Of a stretch of 13,074 nucleotides of DNA, positions 6,691-13,074 are shown piece after piece; the first letter of the stretch is position 1, and the number at the start of each line of letters is the position of its first letter. This stretch comes from DATACZ01 sp036258795 (GTDB taxonomy: Bacteria > Actinomycetota > CADDZG01 > JAHWKV01). A model generated the notes under the pieces. That model saw only the letters and a program-made list of their open reading frames with translations. It had not been told where the DNA came from and ran no database searches. Location: NCBI GenBank assembly GCA_036258795.1, contig DATACZ010000131.1, positions 1 through 13,074 on the forward strand, read 5' to 3'. The position numbers were made by a program, and so were the translations under genes.

Positions 6691-7370
6691 AGGAGCTCCC
6701 GACCGGCGCCGAGAAGGTCAGGGCGGTTACGTCGATGTTCGACGCCATCGCTCCCAGATACGACCTGGTGAACCGCGTGATGACCTTCGGCATGGATACC
6801 GGGTGGCGAAGAAGGACGGTCGCCTCTCTGGGCCTGCCCGCAGGGTCCCTGGTCCTCGACGTGGCCTGCGGAACGGGAGACCTTTGCCGTGAGCTTCAAA
6901 AGCGCCGCCTTCGGGCCGTGGGCATCGATATGTCGGCAGGCATGCTTGCCGTGGCAAGAACCTCCGCCCCCCTAGTGCTGGCCGATGCGCTGGCCCTGCC
7001 GGTAGCCGACGGATCCGTGGACGGGATCACCTGCGGGTTTGCCCTGCGAAACGTTATCGATCTGGCCGGGCTATTCGATGAATTTGCCCGGGTGACCCGC
7101 TCCGGCGGCCGGATCGCTCTGTTGGAGGTGGCCGAGCCCAACGTGCGGGTGTTGAAGATGGGTCACCGGATCTACTTTCACAAGGTCGTGCCGCTGATCG
7201 GCGGGGTGATCTCTGACCGGCGTGCCTACAGCTACCTCCCCCGCTCCGCGGCCTATCTGCCCCCGACAAACGAGCTTCTTCATATGGTTCAAGACGCCGG
7301 CTTCCTCGCCGTCCGCAGGGAGCTGCTGGGTCTTGGCGCGGCACAGCTGATCACCGGAACGCGCATTTGA
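6678..7370 (+). CDS. menG: demethylmenaquinone methyltransferase
   Basis: This 230-residue SAM-dependent methyltransferase of the UbiE/MenG family performs the last step of menaquinone synthesis, C-methylation of demethylmenaquinone. The family N-terminus MFDAIAPRYDLVNRVMTFGMD is at 20-40. The SAM-binding motif LDVACGTGDL is at 60-69, and the acidic GID is at 82-84. CGFALRNV is at 119-126 and AYSYLPRSAAYLP at 183-195, as in this family. The linked men genes favour menaquinone over ubiquinone. The ATG at 6678 lies inside the end of the regulator gene (13-base overlap), and no strong ribosome site is seen, so translation may be coupled. Its TGA overlaps the menF TTG start. Confidence 0.93.
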   Translation: MAGVEELPTGAEKVRAVTSMFDAIAPRYDLVNRVMTFGMDTGWRRRTVASLGLPAGSLVLDVACGTGDLCRELQKRRLRAVGIDMSAGMLAVARTSAPLVLADALALPVADGSVDGITCGFALRNVIDLAGLFDEFARVTRSGGRIALLEVAEPNVRVLKMGHRIYFHKVVPLIGGVISDRRAYSYLPRSAAYLPPTNELLHMVQDAGFLAVRRELLGLGAAQLITGTRI

Positions 7371-8578
7371 CCGAACGCCTCATCGCAAGGACGGTCAAGC
7401 TGGATTCCAGCCCCGAAGAGGCGAACCTCATTCCGGAGGGTGGGGGAATTGCCTGGCTCACCCCCGGGACCAGCCTGGTGGCTCAGGGCGAGTGCCTTAG
7501 GGTCGATCCGGGAACCGGGGAGTCGCGCTTTGGGGGTGCGGCGCAGAGGGTCGAGGCGCTCCTGGCCGGCGCGGAGGTGGAGGACGAGGTCGACCTTCCC
7601 GGATCCGGGCCCATCGCGTTTGGGAGCTGGACCTTCGATCCAGATTGCCCTGGCTCAACGCTGGTGATTCCCGCCACCGTCTACGGATCGGGCGATGGGG
7701 TGGCCTGGAAAACCTCGGTGCGATACGAAGGAACCGCGGCTGAGCAACGGCAGGCCGGGGACAGGGCGCTCCGCCGTGCCAGCGGCGAGCAGCTGCCCTC
7801 CGACGGATGGGCCGGCTTGGTGGAGAGGGCCTTGCGCCAAATCCGACAGGGCACCCTTCAAAAGGTCGTGCTGGCCCGCGAGGTTGTGGTGGAGGGCCGG
7901 GGCCCGTTCGATCCTCGGCAGGTCATGAGCCGGTTGGTCCACGCCTACCCGGGCTGCTTTACCTTTTGGTTCGACGATCTCGTGGGTGCCAGTCCCGAGC
8001 TTTTGATCCGCAGGCTCGGCGACGTCGTCGACTCGATCCCTCTGGCGGGCTCAGCTCCGCGGGGCGCCGGGGAAGAGGAGGATACGGAGCTCGGACGGCG
8101 GCTTCAGAGCTCCGCCAAGGACCGGATAGAGCATGAGCTCACCGTCCAGACCGTGATGGACGCGCTGCGCCCCTTCTGCGCGGAGCTGGTGGCAGAGGAG
8201 GAGCCCTCGCTGCTCCTGCTTGCAAACATGCAGCACCTCAGCACCAAGGTTCAGGGGCGGCTGAAGGGGTCCCCGAGTGCACTTCAGCTCGTCGCTGCCA
8301 TCCATCCCACCGCCGCGGTCTGTGGAGTCCCCGAGGAGGAGGCCATGCGGTTCATCCGTACCACCGAGGGCTTTGGACGGGGCCGCTACGCGGGTCCCGT
8401 CGGATGGATCGATCACAAGGGGGACGGCGAGTGGGCCGTTGCCCTTAGGTGCGCTCAGCTAAGCGGAAGCAAGGCACGGGTCTTTGCAGGGGCTGGAATA
8501 GTGGAAGGATCAGACCCGAATAGCGAGCTCGAGGAAACAGAGCTAAAGCTGCAGGTCATGCTCTCCGCCTTGTATTGA
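7367..8578 (+). CDS. menF: isochorismate synthase
   Basis: This 403-residue chorismate-utilising enzyme converts chorismate to isochorismate, the entry step to menaquinone. Conserved blocks are QKVVLARE at 165-172 (the lysine is the expected general base), GASPELLIR at 207-215, PLAGSAPRG at 225-233, EH at 255-256, HLSTKVQG at 290-297, HPTAAVCGVP at 313-322, YAGPVGW at 341-347 and GAGIVEGSDP at 375-384 followed by glutamates. This is the full set for the family, and length is normal. Context favours MenF over salicylate or enterobactin enzymes. The start is TTG 7367, overlapping the menG stop as TTGA, with GGA eight bases upstream as a possible ribosome site. The gene ends 6 bases from the end of menD on the other strand. 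Confidence 0.93.
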   Translation: MTERLIARTVKLDSSPEEANLIPEGGGIAWLTPGTSLVAQGECLRVDPGTGESRFGGAAQRVEALLAGAEVEDEVDLPGSGPIAFGSWTFDPDCPGSTLVIPATVYGSGDGVAWKTSVRYEGTAAEQRQAGDRALRRASGEQLPSDGWAGLVERALRQIRQGTLQKVVLAREVVVEGRGPFDPRQVMSRLVHAYPGCFTFWFDDLVGASPELLIRRLGDVVDSIPLAGSAPRGAGEEEDTELGRRLQSSAKDRIEHELTVQTVMDALRPFCAELVAEEEPSLLLLANMQHLSTKVQGRLKGSPSALQLVAAIHPTAAVCGVPEEEAMRFIRTTEGFGRGRYAGPVGWIDHKGDGEWAVALRCAQLSGSKARVFAGAGIVEGSDPNSELEETELKLQVMLSALY

Positions 8579-8584
8579 CCCCCG

Positions 8585-10306
8585 CTAGTTTCCGCTCTCT
8601 CTCAGTGCCTCGCCGACCGCCAGCCAAATCGCTCGGTGCAGCTCCACGTTGGAGTCCCGGTTGGTACGCGCCTCGATGATCTGCACTCCGCCGATTTGCA
8701 GGGCGTCCGTAAGTGCCGGCCCCAGATCCGAGGCTTTGTCCATGAGCCGGTAGCCGCAGCCATAGGTCCGGGCCACCATCGACAGGTCCACGTTGTGAGG
8801 TGTGACGAATAGGCGTTCGAACTCGGCCTCCGACGCCTGGGGAAGGAACGAGAAGATCCCTCCCCCGTTGTTGTTGACGACGACAAAGACGACATCGGGC
8901 CTGCGCTCGGAGGCAAGCAGAAGCCCGTTTTGATCGTGCAGGAGAGCAAGATCTCCGCATAGCGCTGCGGTGGGGCTCTCCGCCGCCAGCGCCACGCCGA
9001 GGGCGGTGGAAACGAAGCCGTCGATGCCGTTCACTCCCCGATTGGCGAGCAACCTCAGGCCCTGGCGGGGTCTCATGAACCAGTCGAGATCCCGGATCGG
9101 CATGCTGGACGCCACCACCAGGTTGGAGTGCTCGGGCAGGGCGCAGGCAAGGTCCCGGGCGACCCGAGGCTCGCTGACCTCCTCGTGTTCGTCGAGCACT
9201 CCGTCGATGACGGACCGGGCGGTCGCCTCGGCCGACTGCCACTCATCCATCCAGGACCCCCGCCGGTCAGGTGCGAGCTCCGCGGCCAAGGCTCGGCACA
9301 ACGGACCGACCTCCGACCGGATCATCCACGAGATGGCGCGCCGCGGATCCGGCCAGGTGTCCTGCGGATGTATGGCGATCTGGCGGACCGAGGCATCCAA
9401 AAACCCGTTCAGGGCCGCCGAGGTGCCCAGGCTCCCGATCCTCAGCACCAGGTCCGGGCGGTGCGAGGAGGCAAAGTCCTCCGCCCGCAGCAGTGAGTCG
9501 TAGGTCGAGATAGCAAGCGGTCCTACCCTGGCGTTGGATGTCGCCTCCGCAATCAGAGGCCAGCCAGCCGCCTGTGCCACGGAGAGTATCGGCTCGGAAT
9601 CGTGGTCTCCGGTGCCAACCACCACCAGCCCACGCTCGGTCCGATCAATCTCCTCCTTCAATCGCGACAAGCTTTGCCCGGAGAGCTCCCGGGAGGCCGT
9701 GGTCAGTGCGCTCCATGCAGAGCCGTCGGCACGTCCGCCAAGGTCATAGCTAAAGGCAGGTTCATCCTCAGCAGCCACGAAGGGCTGCCGGAACGCCAAG
9801 TTGAGGTGCACGGGACCCGGCCGGGGGGAGCCGCTGGTGTGATAAGCGCGACAGGCTACCGATCTCCAGTATGCGACCGAATCCTCGCGGTCCTCTGCCA
9901 CTCCGACCTCGACGAACCACCGCACCGCATTGCCGTAAAGCTTTATCTGATCCATGGTCTGCCCTGCCCCGGTGTCTCGGAGCTCGGGGGGACGGTCGGC
10001 GGTAAGTAGGATCAGGGGCACGCAGGCATGGTGGGCCTCCATAACCGCGGGGTACAGGTTGGCCGCGGCGGTGCCCGAGGTGGTGAGTACGGCCGCCGGA
10101 TGCCGGGACTGCTTGGCTATGCCCAAGGCCAGGAATGACGCCGAGCGCTCATCGATCGACACGTGGAGCCTGATCTCGGGCCGTCTGGCCAGCGCCAGAG
10201 CCATGGGAGTGGACCGCGAGCCGGGGGCCAGACAGGCATCGGTCATCCCGCACCGTACGAGCTCGTCCACCATGACCAGGGCCTGGGCTTGGCCGGCGTT
10301 GATCAC
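8585..10306 (-). CDS. menD: SEPHCHC synthase (MenD)
   Basis: This 573-residue ThDP-dependent enzyme joins isochorismate and 2-oxoglutarate, with CO2 release, to make SEPHCHC. The N-terminal domain shows APGSRSTP at 27-34, the catalytic-type glutamate in SIDERSASF at E53, TTSGTAAANLYPAV at 75-88 and TADRPPELRDTGAGQTMDQ at 102-120. The C-terminal ThDP/Mg site is recognisable as CGDLALLHDQNG followed by NNNGGGIF. Length is usual for MenD. The start is GTG 10306, overlapping the menC stop as GTGA. It is the last gene of the menB-A-C-D operon and meets menF tail to tail; I see no hairpin terminator between them. Confidence 0.95.
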   Translation of the reverse strand: MINAGQAQALVMVDELVRCGMTDACLAPGSRSTPMALALARRPEIRLHVSIDERSASFLALGIAKQSRHPAAVLTTSGTAAANLYPAVMEAHHACVPLILLTADRPPELRDTGAGQTMDQIKLYGNAVRWFVEVGVAEDREDSVAYWRSVACRAYHTSGSPRPGPVHLNLAFRQPFVAAEDEPAFSYDLGGRADGSAWSALTTASRELSGQSLSRLKEEIDRTERGLVVVGTGDHDSEPILSVAQAAGWPLIAEATSNARVGPLAISTYDSLLRAEDFASSHRPDLVLRIGSLGTSAALNGFLDASVRQIAIHPQDTWPDPRRAISWMIRSEVGPLCRALAAELAPDRRGSWMDEWQSAEATARSVIDGVLDEHEEVSEPRVARDLACALPEHSNLVVASSMPIRDLDWFMRPRQGLRLLANRGVNGIDGFVSTALGVALAAESPTAALCGDLALLHDQNGLLLASERRPDVVFVVVNNNGGGIFSFLPQASEAEFERLFVTPHNVDLSMVARTYGCGYRLMDKASDLGPALTDALQIGGVQIIEARTNRDSNVELHRAIWLAVGEALRESGN

Positions 10307-11220
10307 AGGGAAACCAACTTTCCGTTGACCTCCTCGCCGGGAAGCCTTGCAGGAGCGGCAAAGGCCTTCAACGCCGCCTCGTCCACCTCGGGCCGGCGTA
10401 GCTGCAAGCTTCCCCCTTCGGGGGCGAGCGGCTCTGTGACCAAGTCGCCCATGAGCAGGGAGGTAACCGCCAGACCACAGGGAAAAGGCAAGACCGGGAG
10501 AGCGGCAGCTAGCGCCAGGCCGGCCGATACCCCCACCGATGTTTCGAGCATCGAGGAGACGATGGCCGGAAGCCCGGACGCTTCCACCGCCCTCAGGGCC
10601 TCACGGACTCCCCCGAGGACCTGCACCTTGACCACCAAGACATCGGCCGCTTCCAGTTCCTTCGCCTTCATTGCAGCCTGGACGGTGGTGACGGATTCGT
10701 CGGCGGCCAGGGGAACGTCGGTTATCCTCCTCAACTTGGCCAGCTGGTCCAGTCCGGAGACAGGCTCCTCGGCCAAATCGAGGCCGTAGCGGCCGAGGAC
10801 ATCGAGAGCTCGCCTGGCCTCATCGAGCTCCCAAGCCCCGTTGGCGTCGATGACGAGCCTTCCGGATGGCCCCAGGGCGTCCCGCACCGCTTCGACCCTG
10901 GCCTCGTCGTCTCCTTCGGCCACCTTTACCTTGGCGGCCGCGCAACCCGACTCGCGGACCAGTGCCGAGGCCTCTTCGGGACCGATGGCCGGAACCGTGA
11001 CATGAACCGGAATCAATGTCCGCTGTGGCCGTGGCCAGGGCTCCGTGGCGGATTCGCGTGCGGAAAGCAGGCATCTATGCTCGCCGCCGTCCGTGTACCC
11101 GGGAAGCGGCGAGTACTCACCCCAACCCTGCGGTCCGCGCAACAAGACGCCCTCCCGATAACGGACTCCCCGAAACGGATACCTCAGCGGGATTCGAAAG
11201 CCGGCCTTGATCAGATCCAC
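10303..11220 (-). CDS. menC: o-succinylbenzoate synthase
   Basis: This 305-residue enolase-superfamily enzyme dehydrates SHCHC to o-succinylbenzoate. All catalytic positions are visible: the KVK pair (K97, K99), the metal ligands in VIDANGAW (D125), LAEEP (E151/E152) and LAADES (D174), and the second lysine in LVVKVQ (K198). The same reading frame stays open upstream to 12150, but that part lies over menA in another frame and is not protein-like. I chose GTG 11220, which overlaps the menA end by 10 bases and has a G-rich GGTGGG just before it. The first residues, DLIKAGFRIPLRYPF, match a typical MenC start. N-acylamino acid racemase relatives share the fold, but operon context supports MenC. 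Confidence 0.92.
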   Translation of the reverse strand: MDLIKAGFRIPLRYPFRGVRYREGVLLRGPQGWGEYSPLPGYTDGGEHRCLLSARESATEPWPRPQRTLIPVHVTVPAIGPEEASALVRESGCAAAKVKVAEGDDEARVEAVRDALGPSGRLVIDANGAWELDEARRALDVLGRYGLDLAEEPVSGLDQLAKLRRITDVPLAADESVTTVQAAMKAKELEAADVLVVKVQVLGGVREALRAVEASGLPAIVSSMLETSVGVSAGLALAAALPVLPFPCGLAVTSLLMGDLVTEPLAPEGGSLQLRRPEVDEAALKAFAAPARLPGEEVNGKLVSL

Positions 11221-12074
11221 AGACCCACCGCAAGAAGAAGCCCGAATACGAGCTGCAGCCGGGCTGTGGCTACGAGAACCGGCACCAGGGCGCGTCCCTG
11301 GCTTGTCGAAATTCTCCGTACCAGGCGCCAAGCAAGCGGGAGTGACAGCACCGGCAAGGCTGCACGGGGCCCTCCACCCGTAACGACCACCGGTGGGAGC
11401 AGCAGGTACGCGCCGGCCAGCAGCGCCGAGTACAGCCTCTCGGTCCTTGGTCGCCCGATCTTGACCGCCAGGGTGGTTTTTCCTGCCCGCCGGTCCGTGT
11501 CGATGTCCCGAAGGTTGTTGACCACCAAAAGAGCGGTGGCAAGAAGACCCACCGGAAGGGACGCGGCAACCGCTTTGGGAACTATGGATTCGGTTTGAAC
11601 ATAGGCGGAGCCGACCGTCGCCACGACGCCGAAGAAAACGAAAACGAAAAACTCCCCGAGCCCCGCGGCGCCATAGGGCCGGGGCCCGCCGCTGTACCCA
11701 AGCGCGGCGGCTAAGCACACGCCGCCCACTATCACCAGCTCCCACCCCACCGCCCAGGCAAGCGCCAGGCCCGCCGCGGAGGCGATAGCAAAGGCCATCA
11801 GCATGGCGCTCAGCATGGCCCTGGATGGCACCAGGCCCATTGCCGTCAGGCGGCGTGGACCAATCCGGTCGGGCAGGTCTACCCCCTTCACTGCATCGAA
11901 GTAGTCGTTGGCGAAGTTCACTCCTACCTGTATCGACACCGCAACCACCATCGCACCGGCAAACCTCCAAGGCCTGAAGCTGCCCGACGCGGCCGTCCCG
12001 ACGACCACCGGAACCACGCCGGCAACCAGTGTCTTCGGCCTTGCCGCCTCTACCCACAGCCGGGCGTTTGCCAC
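11211..12074 (-). CDS. menA: 1,4-dihydroxy-2-naphthoate polyprenyltransferase
   Basis: This 287-residue UbiA-superfamily membrane enzyme attaches the polyprenyl chain to DHNA, giving demethylmenaquinone. The first Mg-diphosphate site is NFANDYFDAVKGVD at 53-66, followed by the PDRIGPRRL typical of MenA. The second is NNLRDIDTDRRAGKTTLAV at 186-204. About eight to nine hydrophobic segments are expected and visible. The start is GTG 12074, sharing one base with the menB stop (TAGTG), so the two are tightly coupled. The end overlaps menC by 10 bases. Confidence 0.94.
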   Translation of the reverse strand: MANARLWVEAARPKTLVAGVVPVVVGTAASGSFRPWRFAGAMVVAVSIQVGVNFANDYFDAVKGVDLPDRIGPRRLTAMGLVPSRAMLSAMLMAFAIASAAGLALAWAVGWELVIVGGVCLAAALGYSGGPRPYGAAGLGEFFVFVFFGVVATVGSAYVQTESIVPKAVAASLPVGLLATALLVVNNLRDIDTDRRAGKTTLAVKIGRPRTERLYSALLAGAYLLLPPVVVTGGGPRAALPVLSLPLAWRLVRRISTSQGRALVPVLVATARLQLVFGLLLAVGLWI

Positions 12075-12904
12075 TAAGGCCTGCGCGGGAAGCGGTCGAA
12101 GCGCGGCTTGCGCTTTTGAAGATAGGCGTCCCTTCCCTCTTGCGCCTCATCGCTCATGTAGTACAGGAGCGTGGCGTCCCCGGCCAGCTGCTGTATTCCC
12201 GCAAGCCCGTCGGTATCGGCGTTGAATGCCGCCTTCAGGAGCCGGATGGAAAGAGGGCTCATCTCGAGGATTCTCATCGCCCACTCCACCGTGGCCTTCT
12301 CGAGCTCCTCCAGGGGGACAACCTTGTTTATCATCCCCATCTCCAGCGCCTCCTGGGCGCTGTACTGCAGGCATAGATACCAGATCTCTCGAGCCTTCTT
12401 ATGTCCCACCATCCTGGCCAAGAGCCCAGCCCCGTAACCTCCGTCGAAGGACCCCACCTTGGGCCCGGTCTGCCCGAAGACCGCATTGTCCGCCGCGATG
12501 GTGAGGTCGCAGACCACCTGCAGAACGTTGCCTCCACCGATCGCGTAACCGGCGACCATCGCTATCACGGGCTTGGGCAGCCTGCGCATCTGCACCTGAA
12601 GATCCAAGACGTTCAACCGGCCTATCCCACGATCATCCCTGTAACCGTCGTCCCCCCGGACTCGCTGGTCTCCTCCGGAGCAGAACGCCAGGGGCCCGGC
12701 GCCGGTCAGGATCACGACGCCGATCGAGGGGTCGTCCCGGGCAAGGTCGAAGGCATGGGAGAGCTCGAACAGGGTCTTGGGCCGGAAGGCGTTCCTTACC
12801 TCAGGGCGGTTGATGGTTATCTTGGCAACCCCCTCATAGGTCTCGTAGATGATGTCCTCGAACTCCCCAGAGACCTTCCAGGGGAACTCGCTGGATGAAT
12901 TCAT
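12074..12904 (-). CDS. menB: 1,4-dihydroxy-2-naphthoyl-CoA synthase
   Basis: This 276-residue crotonase-fold enzyme closes the second ring, converting OSB-CoA to DHNA-CoA in the cytosol. Signatures are FCSGGDQRVRG at 74-84, AGYAIGGGNVLQ at 118-129 and FGQTGPKVGSFDGGYG at 143-158 (catalytic D154), plus the C-terminal RKPRFDRFPRRP typical of MenB rather than general enoyl-CoA hydratases. Gly147 in QTGPK appears to match the glycine of bicarbonate-dependent (type I) enzymes. ATG 12904 has GGAG eight bases upstream. It is the first gene of the menB-A-C-D operon, so the operon promoter should lie in the short gap to menE. Confidence 0.95.
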   Translation of the reverse strand: MNSSSEFPWKVSGEFEDIIYETYEGVAKITINRPEVRNAFRPKTLFELSHAFDLARDDPSIGVVILTGAGPLAFCSGGDQRVRGDDGYRDDRGIGRLNVLDLQVQMRRLPKPVIAMVAGYAIGGGNVLQVVCDLTIAADNAVFGQTGPKVGSFDGGYGAGLLARMVGHKKAREIWYLCLQYSAQEALEMGMINKVVPLEELEKATVEWAMRILEMSPLSIRLLKAAFNADTDGLAGIQQLAGDATLLYYMSDEAQEGRDAYLQKRKPRFDRFPRRP

Positions 12905-12955
12905 AGCTTCTACTCCTGAGCGATAACTCGAATGGTTGAAGTACCGTAGCAGCTA
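12905..12955. promoter_or_regulatory. divergent menB/menE control region
   Basis: These 51 bases separate the divergent menB and menE starts and must hold or overlap both promoters. The menB ribosome site lies here. On the plus side TACCGT (12942-12947) fits the actinobacterial -10 pattern TANNNT and sits eight bases before the menE ATG, which has no visible Shine-Dalgarno, so a leaderless menE transcript is possible. No convincing -35 boxes are seen. Confidence 0.35.
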
Positions 12956-13074
12956 ATGGGTGACACTGCGCTGGTTGCCATAAGGCTTCCCAACTCCAAG
13001 CTTGCTCGGGAGCTCGTGAGGGCATGGGATCAGGGCCTGGCGGTACTTCCTGTGGACCCGGCCCTCCCGGAGGC
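12956..13074 (+). CDS. menE: o-succinylbenzoate-CoA ligase, N-terminal fragment
   Basis: The frame opens at ATG 12956, with an in-frame TAG nine bases upstream, and runs out of the window after 39 codons. It reads MGDTALVAIRLPNSKLAREL and then VRAWDQGLAVLPVDPALPE. This resembles the start of actinobacterial MenE proteins of the acyl-CoA ligase (AMP-binding) superfamily, where LPNS and a VLPVDPALP stretch are usual. MenE activates OSB to OSB-CoA, the substrate of the divergent menB. No catalytic motif is inside the window, so the call rests on this short similarity and the men context. Confidence 0.7.
   Translation, partial: MGDTALVAIRLPNSKLARELVRAWDQGLAVLPVDPALPE

Noticed and set aside
10303..12150. 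A single 615-residue ORF covering menC and more
   Set aside because: Only the last 305 residues are MenC. The upstream part lies over menA in another frame and is Arg/Gly-rich with no family resemblance; menA has clear UbiA motifs.
12401..12898. 165-residue plus-strand ORF opposite menB
   Set aside because: menB is unmistakable on the minus strand; this is an antisense shadow.

Overview
The window is GC-rich and almost fully coding. It looks like bacterial chromosome, most likely from an actinobacterium-like lineage. That guess rests on three things: the PIG-V-type GT-C transferase, the PAP2 phosphatase/diacylglycerol kinase fusion, and the frequent GTG/TTG starts with tightly overlapping genes. 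It is inference; there is no rRNA or other phylogenetic marker here. I see no tRNA, rRNA, CRISPR array, insertion sequence or phage gene.

Left half (1-5777), membrane lipid and lipid-linked sugar genes. A minus-strand run reads GT-C glycosyltransferase (GT39/ArnT-like, 3491-1917), then PIG-V-type mannosyltransferase (1920-787, overlapping by GTGA), then a PAP2 phosphatase (727 to beyond the left edge). A VTT/DedA-type membrane protein (3696-4316, plus) diverges from the GT-C gene across a roughly 200-base control region with a perfect 7+7 inverted repeat. It converges with, and overlaps by 192 bases, a PAP2-diacylglycerol kinase fusion on the minus strand (5777-4125).

Right half (5914-13074), menaquinone (vitamin K2) biosynthesis by the classical isochorismate/o-succinylbenzoate route. 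On the plus strand a tandem-HTH MerR-type regulator is followed by menG and menF, each overlapping its predecessor. On the minus strand menB-menA-menC-menD form a tight operon with overlapping junctions. The two operons converge at menF/menD with 6 bases between stop codons. A divergent menE starts at 12956 and leaves the window. Order of action: MenF (chorismate to isochorismate), MenD (SEPHCHC), MenH (not in window), MenC (OSB), MenE (OSB-CoA), MenB (DHNA-CoA), a thioesterase (not in window), MenA (prenylation), MenG (methylation).

No wholly new system is evident. The points most worth checking are the 192-base antisense overlap, the regulator linked to menG/menF, the candidate operators, a possible leader peptide upstream of the GT-C gene, and the possibility that the left half serves polyprenyl-phosphate metabolism.
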